64,000 bases of DNA from Pectobacterium brasiliense (GTDB taxonomy: Bacteria > Pseudomonadota > Gammaproteobacteria > Enterobacterales > Enterobacteriaceae), in contig NZ_JACGFN010000002.1 in the NCBI RefSeq assembly GCF_016950255.1, positions 372,001 to 436,000 on the forward strand. The letters are read 5' to 3'. This document shows positions 18,268 through 25,097 of the stretch, piece by piece. Every line of letters starts with the position of its first letter. The first letter of the stretch is position 1. The notes beneath the pieces were generated by a model, which worked only from the letters and a program-made list of their open reading frames with translations, ran no database searches and was not told the origin of the DNA. The position numbers were made by a program, and so were the translations under genes.

Positions 18268-18500
18268 GCGGAAAGCCCGAAAAGCTTTATTACCCGCGTC
18301 AGGGTCGAGATGGCCTGCCTGCTGCTTGAAAAACCGATGACCAATATCAAGCAAGTCGCCACCGAATACGGTTACAGTGAAGACACCGCATTTAGACGTA
18401 CCTTTCCCAGCAGATGAAGATGACACCAGCCCAGTTCAGAAAGTGGGCGCTGTTGAGGAATAATAAACCGGACACGTTGGATAATGAGGACGGCGATTAA
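18268..18500 (+). pseudogene. AraC-family regulator remnant (3' end, frameshifted)
   Basis: The segment encodes the C-terminal helix-turn-helix of a GlxA/AraC-type regulator: SPKSFITRVRVEMACLLLEK, then NIKQVATEYGYSEDTAFRRT, then in a shifted frame QQMKMTPAQFRKWALL up to the TAA at 18498. A one-base loss near 18406-18408 breaks the frame, and everything 5' of the second HTH motif is missing. It lies back-to-back with the yciI-like remnant, so the two may come from one lost regulator-target pair. Confidence 0.8.
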
Positions 18501-18605
18501 GGAGGTGGTTCTGAAAAACACGACTTACGCTAAACCCCCGCCTTGATCGACACCTTTGCTACACATTGCTATTCACTCAGGGAACGCATTAAGGACATAA
18601 AATTG

Positions 18606-20075
18606 ATGATAAGGAAAACCGTTATTGCCACGCTGATCGGCCTGTCGGCGGCATCCATCAGTCAGGCAAATGACAACGTAGATATGCTCTACGAACGCCT
18701 CACGCAGCAGGATGCTGATGCATTAACCGCGTTGACGACATTAGCGAAAGACAACGACCCGCAGGCATTGAGTACGCTGGGGTTCATCTATGAATACGGC
18801 ATCACCGTCCCGCAGAATACTACGCAAGCGATCCAGTATTATCAGCAGGCCTGTGAAATAGATGGCAATTTTGGCTGCTACAACGTCTGGTATTTTTATC
18901 AATACGGCAAAGGTGTGGCGCAGGATAAAGCACGCGCCAAACAGTTTGCAGACAAAATGAATCAAACCGATCTCAAACTGGGTGTTGAGGTCATAAACAC
19001 AATCACCCGCTCCATTTATAACGCTAAAGCCGCTGCGGAAAGCGATATATCTAATCGCCCTCGCTTGATTCAGGCAGTAAAAAGATACTTAAGCAGCAGC
19101 GATGATGAAACCCAGCGCTTCTTCAGCCGTATCGGTTTTAGCCAGCAGGATATTCTGCGGCTAGCCATAGCCTGGGCAAAGGATGGCGATCCAGAAATGA
19201 ATTTCCTTGTCGGCCATCTCTATAACTTTGGCTATGGCGATATTGAAAATGAAAATATTGAAGCCCTGAAATGGTTCCGTGTCGCGGCAGAGGGCGGTCA
19301 ACGGGATGCCCAGAATATACTCGGTCTGGCGTACGAAGAAGGAAGATGGGGCGTTAACATTGACGGAGATGAAGCGCTTAAATGGTATGAACGTGCTGCC
19401 AGCCAGGGCGATAACACTGCGCAGATAAATCTGGGCAAGATGTATTACACGGGCTTACGAGTCAGAACCGATTACCAAAAAGCCTATTCACTGTTCGAAC
19501 GGACTTATAAAAATAACGTTCGTAATGCCGGCAACTATTTATCCCAGATGTATTACAACGGGCAGTATGTTGAGGCTGATTGCCATCAAGCCAAAAAGTA
19601 TTACGAAGAAACGACCAGAACACCAGACAATAATTATTTTCGTCAGTGTGAGAAAGATAAAAAAGAGAGAAAGGCAACGCACAGTGAATTACCGATCTTA
19701 ACGTTAAAGCATGAATCAATCTTCCTTGGCGGAAAGGACACACCGTATCAATGCGAGCTTAATTTCTCTATCAATACGAATAAATTAGGCGAAGTCGCCA
19801 ATTTTCGCGCCACGCTGCAACTCAGAAACAGCGAGGGCGCATCCACCGAACAAACGCTCGCTTTCCCTGTGTTTGGGGCCAATAGCCTCGATGCCGAAAC
19901 GATTGGAGAGCAATACATCGTGTCCCGGAAGTCTGCACTCATACCTATGCACCAACCCGGTTTTTGCCAGTTCAGCGATCTGAAATTTCAGGTCACCTCC
20001 GCGACTGCCACGATTAACGGCGAGGAGGTGGATGTGCTTAAGGCAGGAATATTGAGGCAACAGGAAAAGCGTTAA
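18606..20075 (+). CDS. Secreted Sel1-repeat protein
   Basis: The 489-aa protein starts at ATG 18606 (AAGGA 10 nt before); the frame is open further upstream without support. A signal peptide (MIRKTVIATLIGLSAASISQA) is followed by about six Sel1-like repeats between residues about 45 and 335, for example ALSTLGFIYEYGITVPQNTT, NFLVGHLYNFGYGD, ILGLAYEEGRWGV, INLGKMYYTGL and YLSQMYYNGQYV. The C-terminal 130 residues (from about 360) are a separate beta-rich part with Cys residues and have no family I recognise. Sel1 proteins are usually protein-protein scaffolds; nothing nearby tells the partner. Confidence 0.8.
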   Translation: MIRKTVIATLIGLSAASISQANDNVDMLYERLTQQDADALTALTTLAKDNDPQALSTLGFIYEYGITVPQNTTQAIQYYQQACEIDGNFGCYNVWYFYQYGKGVAQDKARAKQFADKMNQTDLKLGVEVINTITRSIYNAKAAAESDISNRPRLIQAVKRYLSSSDDETQRFFSRIGFSQQDILRLAIAWAKDGDPEMNFLVGHLYNFGYGDIENENIEALKWFRVAAEGGQRDAQNILGLAYEEGRWGVNIDGDEALKWYERAASQGDNTAQINLGKMYYTGLRVRTDYQKAYSLFERTYKNNVRNAGNYLSQMYYNGQYVEADCHQAKKYYEETTRTPDNNYFRQCEKDKKERKATHSELPILTLKHESIFLGGKDTPYQCELNFSINTNKLGEVANFRATLQLRNSEGASTEQTLAFPVFGANSLDAETIGEQYIVSRKSALIPMHQPGFCQFSDLKFQVTSATATINGEEVDVLKAGILRQQEKR

Positions 20076-20107
20076 CACTCAGGATTAATGCTCGATTTTC
20101 TATACTG

Positions 20108-20132
20108 ATAGCCCAGAGATCTGGGCTATTTA
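20108..20132 (+). terminator. Hairpin after the Sel1-repeat gene
   Basis: ATAGCCCAG (20108-20116) and CTGGGCTAT (20121-20129) form a perfect 9-bp stem with a 4-nt loop, 33 bp after the stop codon. The T-run is short, so termination is likely but weak. Confidence 0.55.
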
Positions 20133-20364
20133 GCCTTTCAGCGCATTCGCCGACGTGGTTACTGTTAGTTCTCATACTCAATCACGATGCTCTCTGCATG
20201 ACTCTGTCATCTGGCAGAATCATATAAACAAAGCGCCAGTAAACTATGGCGCTTTGTTTATCTTCCCTATTCCCTACCCTCACTTCAATCTGAGCTCAGC
20301 TAGTCATCGTTCATTTATCATGCTAAATTATACCCATATAGATATAAACGCATGGATCGCGCTA

Positions 20365-20709
20365 ATGAAATCACTCTACTGGGTTGGCAGTAGCAAAAAG
20401 GATCTACAGTCGCTACCTGCAGATGTGCAGGATGTGTTCGGTTACGCACTTCATGTGGCTCAGACTGGTGGTAAGCACACTCAAGCCAAACCGCTTAAAG
20501 GTTTTGGTGGTGCAGGCGTATTAGAAGTCGTTGAGGATTATATCGGCGATACTTATCGCGCAGTCTACACCGTCAAATTTGGAGAAGCAGTATACGTTCT
20601 ACATGCTTTTCAGAAAAAATCGTCATCAGGTATTGCAACACCAAAACCCGATATGAACACCATTCGTGAACGCCTTAAAACCGCAGAGAACCATGCAAAA
20701 GGAGCATAA
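20365..20709 (+). CDS. HigB-like toxin of a type II toxin-antitoxin pair (phage Gp49-like)
   Basis: The product of about 114 aa belongs to the RelE/ParE-superfamily group known as phage-derived Gp49-like/HigB. It starts MKSLYWVGSSKKDLQSLP, then has AQTGGKHTQAKPLKGFGGAG, VLEVVEDYIGDTYRAVYTVK and the diagnostic VYVLHAFQKKSSSG. Family toxins cleave mRNA at the ribosome. The frame is open to 20155 and an alternative ATG exists at 20320; 20365 fits the family N-terminus. The XRE-type antitoxin gene begins 1 bp after the stop. Toxin-first order is typical of higBA. Confidence 0.88.
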   Translation: MKSLYWVGSSKKDLQSLPADVQDVFGYALHVAQTGGKHTQAKPLKGFGGAGVLEVVEDYIGDTYRAVYTVKFGEAVYVLHAFQKKSSSGIATPKPDMNTIRERLKTAENHAKGA

Positions 20710-20710
20710 C

Positions 20711-21028
20711 ATGAGCCAGGATATTGAAGTCAGCAGCGGTAATGTGTACGCCGACCTTGGCAACTTGCATGCTGAAGATATGTTGGTCAAAGCGCAGCTT
20801 GCCACCCTGATTAGCTCAATCATCAAAAACCGCCGTCTCACACAGGCAGAAGCAGCGAAGCTATTGGGTATGCCCCAACCCAAACTATCCAACTTATTAC
20901 GTGGTCAGTTCAGGGGAATCAGCGAAACCAAAATGCTGGAATGCCTTACGAAGCTGGGACGCGATATACAGATCGTTGTAGGGAAGCCGCGCCGCACACC
21001 GGGTAGCGTTAAAGTCGTGTTTGCATGA
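20711..21028 (+). CDS. HigA-like XRE-family antitoxin
   Basis: The 105-aa protein carries one XRE helix-turn-helix (RRLTQAEAAKLLGMPQPKLS, about residues 45-70) followed by LLRGQFRGISETKMLECL and a basic C-terminus ending VKVVFA. It begins at ATG 20711 with an AAAGGAG ribosome-binding site that lies inside the toxin's 3' end, so the pair is translationally linked. Such antitoxins neutralise the HigB-type toxin and repress their own operon. The pair looks intact. Confidence 0.9.
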   Translation: MSQDIEVSSGNVYADLGNLHAEDMLVKAQLATLISSIIKNRRLTQAEAAKLLGMPQPKLSNLLRGQFRGISETKMLECLTKLGRDIQIVVGKPRRTPGSVKVVFA

Positions 21029-21116
21029 TTTCATTGCACGATAGGATTTACGACTTACATGAAAAAGCGCCGTCGTTCGATGGCGCTTTCTCGCTAATCT
21101 CCCCTACTCCCTGCTC

Positions 21117-21332
21117 TCATTTCACGCCTGAATAACGCGACGGCCAAATCTCTTCCGGCCTTTTCCCCATCGCTTCGGCAATCAGTCGTTCGCCTTTCGG
21201 CCAGTGTCTGGTGAGCGCATTCGCCAGCGTGGATGATGCAAGCCCCGCCGCTCTGGAAACCGCCGCCAGCGTTGTCCCTTTCTTCCGTAATCCCGCGATG
21301 ATATCCGCCGGGTGCCAGTCAGTGTGATTCAT
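21117..21332 (-). CDS. sfsB: Ner-like DNA-binding protein SfsB (Nlp)
   Basis: The 71-aa protein starts at ATG 21332, preceded by GGAGGGA; an upstream GTG at 21347 overlaps that site and is unlikely. It matches E. coli SfsB and the Ner repressor of Mu-like phages: DWHPADIIAGLRKKGTTLAA, then STLANALTRHWPKGE and EEIWPSRY. E. coli SfsB is about 92 aa, so the C-terminal tail is shorter here. In E. coli it is described as affecting maltose gene expression; it may be a domesticated phage regulator. It is monocistronic, convergent with the antitoxin gene. Confidence 0.88.
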   Translation of the reverse strand: MNHTDWHPADIIAGLRKKGTTLAAVSRAAGLASSTLANALTRHWPKGERLIAEAMGKRPEEIWPSRYSGVK

Positions 21333-21521
21333 TCCATTTCCCTCCACCTATCAAAAACCATTTTGATTTCCGTGTGAATAGGATCGCGTTTTGTGATGAG
21401 CAAGACCACGGACGATGAGTCACATCTTTAACGGGTTAGACGAGCATTATGATGCTGACTATCTATTTATGTGGATAGCGACAAAAGTTTCGTGCGTGCT
21501 AACCACCGTATTTCTCTGTCA

Positions 21522-21760
21522 TTTCATCACACGCCCGACAAGGCGCGCTCAATCGCCGCAGCGCCTTGACCACTGGCTTTTTGGCGCTAATTGCGTCGCT
21601 ACGCGATACCTTCGGCATTCGTGACCGTTATTCGGACCGCCAGTGACGCGTTCCCGACGCGGCACTGACTTTCGCCGCATCCATGCGGCTCATCCGACGG
21701 CCACGATCGCCTCAGCGCAATTTTTTACGCCGAGAGGGAAAGATCCTCGCGCTGCTTCAA
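21522..21760 (+). repeat. Repeat-like, G+C-rich non-coding segment fused to a toxin remnant
   Basis: The segment from about ACGCCCGACAAGGCGCGC to CCTCGCGCTGCTTC has no good coding frame. In the frame leading into the toxin remnant it reads as low-quality sequence (PPVTRSRRGTDFRRI, PRGKDPRAAS). I recall similar stretches scattered in Pectobacterium and Serratia genomes, so I judge it a dispersed repeat; this cannot be shown from one copy. The wider gap 21348-21642 holds nothing else convincing. Confidence 0.4.
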
Positions 21761-21987
21761 AAATAGATATCCGAATAGACCGTGCAGAAAAGGGAAATTT
21801 CGGCGACCATAAGTTTGAAAGAGACGGTGTCTGGGAGCTAAGAGTTGATTATGGTCCAGGCTATCGAGTGTATTACGCGATAGAGGGCGATAAGATGACT
21901 TTGCTCTTCATCGGTGGCGATAAATCAAGCCAAAGCAAAGATTTAGATAAAGCGGTGCAATACTGGCGGGATTATCAAAAGAGGTAA
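21643..21987 (+). pseudogene. RelE/ParE-family toxin with its N-terminus replaced
   Basis: From about residue 40 the frame is a typical addiction-module killer protein of the HigB-like group: RIDRAEKGNFGDHK, GVWELRVDYGPGYRVYYA, LLFIGGDKSSQSKDL, AVQYWRDYQKR. Family members of about 100 aa have about 30 further residues at the N-terminus; here those are missing and replaced in frame by the repeat-like segment. GTG 21643 would start a chimeric 114-aa protein, with no ribosome-binding site. The antitoxin gene follows after 4 bp. Activity of the toxin is doubtful. Confidence 0.78.
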
Positions 21988-21991
21988 CATC

Positions 21992-22330
21992 ATGGCAATC
22001 ATCACCCAATCCACTAAATTCGAAAAAGCCATTAGCCACGATGATGCAATGGTTGCAGAACTACGAGAAAATCCTGAATACGCAGAAATATACCTCCAGA
22101 CAGCACTAGAGGATATTTATGAGGAAGGTGGCATCGCTGCATTCCTTACAGCGTTACGCCGTGTCGTTGAAGCGCGTGGCGGAGTGGGCGAAATAGCCAA
22201 AAAATCGGGACTGTCTCGCCAACAGCTATACAGAACGCTGTCTGAAAATGGTAATCCAACGCTGACTACGCTCACCGAAATTACTAGAGCCGCAGGCGTT
22301 CGACTTATTCCCCATACTCACAATAATTAA
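21992..22330 (+). CDS. HigA-like addiction-module antidote protein
   Basis: The 112-aa protein matches the 'addiction module antidote' group that pairs with the killer protein just upstream. An N-terminal half (NPEYAEIYLQTALEDIYEEG, then FLTALRRVVEARGGV) precedes a helix-turn-helix (GEIAKKSGLSRQQLYRTLSE) and the closing NPTLTTLTEITRAAGVRL. It begins 4 bp after the truncated toxin with an AGAGG ribosome-binding site. It appears intact and so may be an orphan antitoxin. Confidence 0.88.
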   Translation: MAIITQSTKFEKAISHDDAMVAELRENPEYAEIYLQTALEDIYEEGGIAAFLTALRRVVEARGGVGEIAKKSGLSRQQLYRTLSENGNPTLTTLTEITRAAGVRLIPHTHNN

Positions 22331-22364
22331 AAATATGAGTAGCTCAATCACGTAGTCAGACGTA

Positions 22365-22393
22365 AAAAACCCGCAGTTACGCGGGTTTAATAG
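22365..22393. terminator. Terminator at the left end of the tetR cassette (24-bp repeat copy 1)
   Basis: A stem CCCGC-AGTTA-GCGGG type hairpin lies at 22370-22385, with A- and T-runs on its two sides, between the convergent antitoxin and tetR genes. The 24 bases 22365-22388 are identical to 25038-25061, in the same orientation. Confidence 0.8.
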
Positions 22394-22419
22394 GTTTTTG
22401 CTCTGAGCGCCCCTATCAC

Positions 22420-23022
22420 TTAGCAAGCGCCCAGTTCGGTTTTAAGACAAGCAAAATTCGCCTCAAGGTGCTCAACGAGTGACCTCTGACATCCTTCGGC
22501 AATCCATCCGTCGATCGAAAGCCGCATTGCCCCGACACCAATCATAGCTGCAAGACGCAAGCCGAATCTGCTGGCAACATCTGGCCACAGCTCGCACAGA
22601 GCCTCGTAGGCCGCTTGCTCCATTCGCAGGAATTTAGCCTGATTGCCCAATTGGAGCTGTTCAGTCGACTGCACAATTCTGCCAATTAATACCGCGACAT
22701 CCGGACGCATATTTACCGTCTGAGTAACCAGCGCCGCTTGAATGGTCGCGATTGGCGATGCTGCCACACCCTGCTTCAGTATCTCAGCATGTAGCTCACC
22801 CGGCAGCGCATTTTGCCAAGCCAAGATGATTTCTTCCTTAGAGCCGAAGTAGTTAAAGAAGGTTCTTCGGGCGATGCCCGATGCTTCGGCAATCGCATCG
22901 AGCGTCGTGGCTTCATAGCCGTTCTCTGCGAACAACTTCAGGCCTACTTCAGTGATGCGTTGGTACATCTCGCGGCGCTTCTTTTCGCGAACGCCGTCTT
23001 TGCGTTTCAACTCGTGTTCCAT
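22420..23022 (-). CDS. TetR-family repressor
   Basis: The 200-aa protein starts at ATG 23022 (MEHELKRKDGVREKKRREM); the frame extends upstream across the operators and is not coding there. The N-terminal TetR helix-turn-helix is clear (GLKLFAENGYEATTLDAIAE, then IARRTFFNYFGSKEEI). The C-terminal ligand domain is helical. It is divergent from the quinone oxidoreductase and aldo-keto reductase genes, with two palindromes between, so it probably represses both itself and them until an electrophile or similar ligand binds. Confidence 0.9.
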   Translation of the reverse strand: MEHELKRKDGVREKKRREMYQRITEVGLKLFAENGYEATTLDAIAEASGIARRTFFNYFGSKEEIILAWQNALPGELHAEILKQGVAASPIATIQAALVTQTVNMRPDVAVLIGRIVQSTEQLQLGNQAKFLRMEQAAYEALCELWPDVASRFGLRLAAMIGVGAMRLSIDGWIAEGCQRSLVEHLEANFACLKTELGAC

Positions 23023-23055
23023 GGTAGGGCTCTCGCACATCTGGAGCTTGAATAT

Positions 23056-23094
23056 TTGCACTAAGTGCAATATATTTGTTTGCACTCGGTGCAC
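23056..23094. promoter_or_regulatory. Tandem palindromic operators in the tetR/qor divergent promoter
   Basis: Site 1, TTGCACTAAGTGCAA (23056-23070), is a perfect 7-1-7 palindrome. Site 2, TTGCACTCGGTGCAC (23080-23094), matches it at 12 of 15 positions, 24 bp downstream centre to centre. They lie between tetR and the oxidoreductase gene, so they are the likely TetR binding sites. Confidence 0.75.
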
Positions 23095-23139
23095 AAATAT
23101 ATCACCAATACTTCCTTTTCCCAACGTTGGAAATCGCAT

Positions 23140-24063
23140 ATGAAAGCCATACGCATTCACAGCTTCACGGAAGCGCCTCGCAGAGAAGACATCCCCATTC
23201 CTGATATCGGTCAAAACGACGTACTCGTGCGTGTAGAGGCAACAGCAGTCAATCCTCTTGATATACTCGTGGCATCGGGTGTCGCCCGCCAGTTCTTCGA
23301 TATCACTATGCCCATCACGCTCGGTACAGATTTCGCAGGGACGATTGAGCGCGTGGGAGCTGGTGTTACACAGTGGAACATCGGCGACAGAGTGATTGCC
23401 TGGGTTGATGCCGGATCAGGAGGCGGACTTGCAGATTTTGCGGTTGCCCCCGCCCACGCATGCGTACAGTTGCCCGAAAGCCTTTCAGCCGCGCAGGGCA
23501 GCGCGATTCCGACTGCCGGGATCACCGCATGGCATGCCCTATTCTCCTGTGGCAAGCTGAAAGCTCGTGAGACGGTACTGATTCATGCGGCCGCAGGCGG
23601 CGTTGGCAGCTTTGCTGTCCAATTCGCCCACATTGCTGGGGCACACGTCATTGCGACCGCGTCTGGCAGTGGCCTTACTCTTGCTCTAGGTCTGGGAGCC
23701 GACGAGGTCATTGATTATCGATCGCAGGACTTCACTAGCCTAGCAACAAATGTTGATATGGTTCTCGACCTCGTAGGCGGCGAGACCCAAAGCCGATCCT
23801 ACAAAGTCCTCCGCACGGGAGGTCGTCTTGTTTCCACTGTCATGCCGCCCAACGAGGAAGAGGCTCGGACACACGGGGTAATAGCCAGTATCTTTTACGC
23901 CAAACCCTTCGCCGCTCGCTTAGACGATCTCGTCACAACGATCGCTACCCGAAATTTGAAAGTGATCATTGACCGTGCAGTTCCCTTCGATCGCTTTGAC
24001 GAAGCGTGGGATCACCAGATCTACGGTCACGCACGTGGCAAAACCGTCATTCTTTCACAATAA
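23140..24063 (+). CDS. Quinone oxidoreductase-like NADP-dependent zinc-free dehydrogenase
   Basis: The 307-aa protein is a medium-chain dehydrogenase/reductase of the quinone oxidoreductase type. Its GroES-like N-domain reads MKAIRIHSFTEAPRREDIP, VNPLDILVASG and LGTDFAGTIERVG, with no catalytic or structural zinc Cys pattern. The nucleotide loop is AAAGGVGSFAVQFAHIAGA. Family enzymes reduce quinones or reactive enones with NADPH. The ATG at 23140 follows GGAAA and the tetR operators. The aldo-keto reductase gene follows after 29 bp, and both are probably one TetR-controlled unit. Confidence 0.88.
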   Translation: MKAIRIHSFTEAPRREDIPIPDIGQNDVLVRVEATAVNPLDILVASGVARQFFDITMPITLGTDFAGTIERVGAGVTQWNIGDRVIAWVDAGSGGGLADFAVAPAHACVQLPESLSAAQGSAIPTAGITAWHALFSCGKLKARETVLIHAAAGGVGSFAVQFAHIAGAHVIATASGSGLTLALGLGADEVIDYRSQDFTSLATNVDMVLDLVGGETQSRSYKVLRTGGRLVSTVMPPNEEEARTHGVIASIFYAKPFAARLDDLVTTIATRNLKVIIDRAVPFDRFDEAWDHQIYGHARGKTVILSQ

Positions 24064-24092
24064 AACTCACCAACACACATCAGGATAATTTC

Positions 24093-24971
24093 ATGAACCC
24101 CTCTAACCTTGGCGGCACGTTTACCCCTATCGGCACATCGTTGAACCTGAAGCGAATGGGCTATGGCACCATGCAATTGCCCGGCACGCACGTCTGGGGT
24201 CCACCACACGACAAGAGCGCCGCTCTGGCAGTGCTGCGCGAAGTGATAGCTCTCGGTGCAAATCACATCGATACAGCCGAATTCTATGGTCCGGGCGTAT
24301 CCAACCAACTCATCCGCGAAGCGCTCTCGCCCTACTCCGATCGCCTGACGATCGTTACCAAAGTCGGCTTCGTTCGTGGTGCCGATGCATCTTGGGTATC
24401 CGATCTTACGCCAGATGGGCTCAAACGTGCTGTGCATGAGAACCTCACAAGCCTTGGTCTAGAAACGCTCGATGTTGTCAATTTGCGGCTAGGCGGCGCA
24501 CACGGGCCAGATAATCGTTCGGTAGCCGAACCATTGGAAGTACTTGTTAAACTCCAGCAGCAAGGCCTGATTCGTCACATTGGCTTGAGTAATGTCTCAC
24601 CCACGCAATTCGCCGAAGCCAAATCGATAACGACAATCGTGTGCGTCCAGAACCAATATAATTTGGTCAAACGTGACGACGATGAATTCATCGATGCTCT
24701 GGCAGCACAAGGGGTGGCCTATGTTCCCTTCTTCCCACTGGGCGGGTTTTCACCGTTGCAATCGTCGCTCCTTTCGCAAGTGGGTGACGAAGCCGGCGCA
24801 ACACCAAAGCAGGTTGCACTAGCATGGCTGCTGCAACGCTCTCCTAACATTTTGGTCATCGCAGGAACGTCATCTACGACGCATCTTCGAGAAAATTTCG
24901 CCGCAGCAGAACTCGTATTGTCACGCGAACAGATCGCTAAACTTAATAGCATTTCGCAACAGGTAGATTAA
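24093..24971 (+). CDS. Aldo/keto reductase (YdbC-like)
   Basis: The 292-aa protein is a TIM-barrel aldo/keto reductase resembling E. coli YdbC (pyridoxine 4-dehydrogenase-like group): LKRMGYGTMQLPGTHVWGPP, HIDTAEFYG with the catalytic Asp and Tyr, the Lys in VTKVGF, IGLSNVSPTQ, VPFFPLGGFSPLQS and a C-terminal NADP-binding IAGTSSTTHLREN. The usual catalytic His after the fourth strand is replaced by the VVNLR pattern, as in YdbC. Start ATG 24093 has AGGA 7 nt before it. It is the second gene of the tetR-flanked redox unit. Confidence 0.9.
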   Translation: MNPSNLGGTFTPIGTSLNLKRMGYGTMQLPGTHVWGPPHDKSAALAVLREVIALGANHIDTAEFYGPGVSNQLIREALSPYSDRLTIVTKVGFVRGADASWVSDLTPDGLKRAVHENLTSLGLETLDVVNLRLGGAHGPDNRSVAEPLEVLVKLQQQGLIRHIGLSNVSPTQFAEAKSITTIVCVQNQYNLVKRDDDEFIDALAAQGVAYVPFFPLGGFSPLQSSLLSQVGDEAGATPKQVALAWLLQRSPNILVIAGTSSTTHLRENFAAAELVLSREQIAKLNSISQQVD

Positions 24972-25037
24972 TTATGTCTTGCGTGGTGGATGTTTTTAGT
25001 GAGAAACCACCATACCGATAAGCTTCTTCAAAATGTG

Positions 25038-25066
25038 AAAAACCCGCAGTTACGCGGGTTTTTTGC
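25038..25066. terminator. Bidirectional terminator between aldo-keto reductase gene and guaA (24-bp repeat copy 2)
   Basis: A hairpin with CCCGC/GCGGG stem (25043-25058) has an A-run before it and TTTTTTGC after it, so it can terminate both convergent genes. Bases 25038-25061 are identical to 22365-22388. Confidence 0.85.
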
Positions 25067-25097
25067 TGTTTAGCACAACGCTATTTCAGACGCAGGC

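Noticed and set aside
21415..21624. A 69-codon open frame upstream of the toxin remnant
   Set aside because: Half of it is the repeat-like segment in a random frame and there is no ribosome-binding site.
13392..25097. Complete prophage or integrative element
   Set aside because: Only a fibre-like gene and a Ner-like regulator are present; no integrase, terminase, capsid, tail or att site was recognised.
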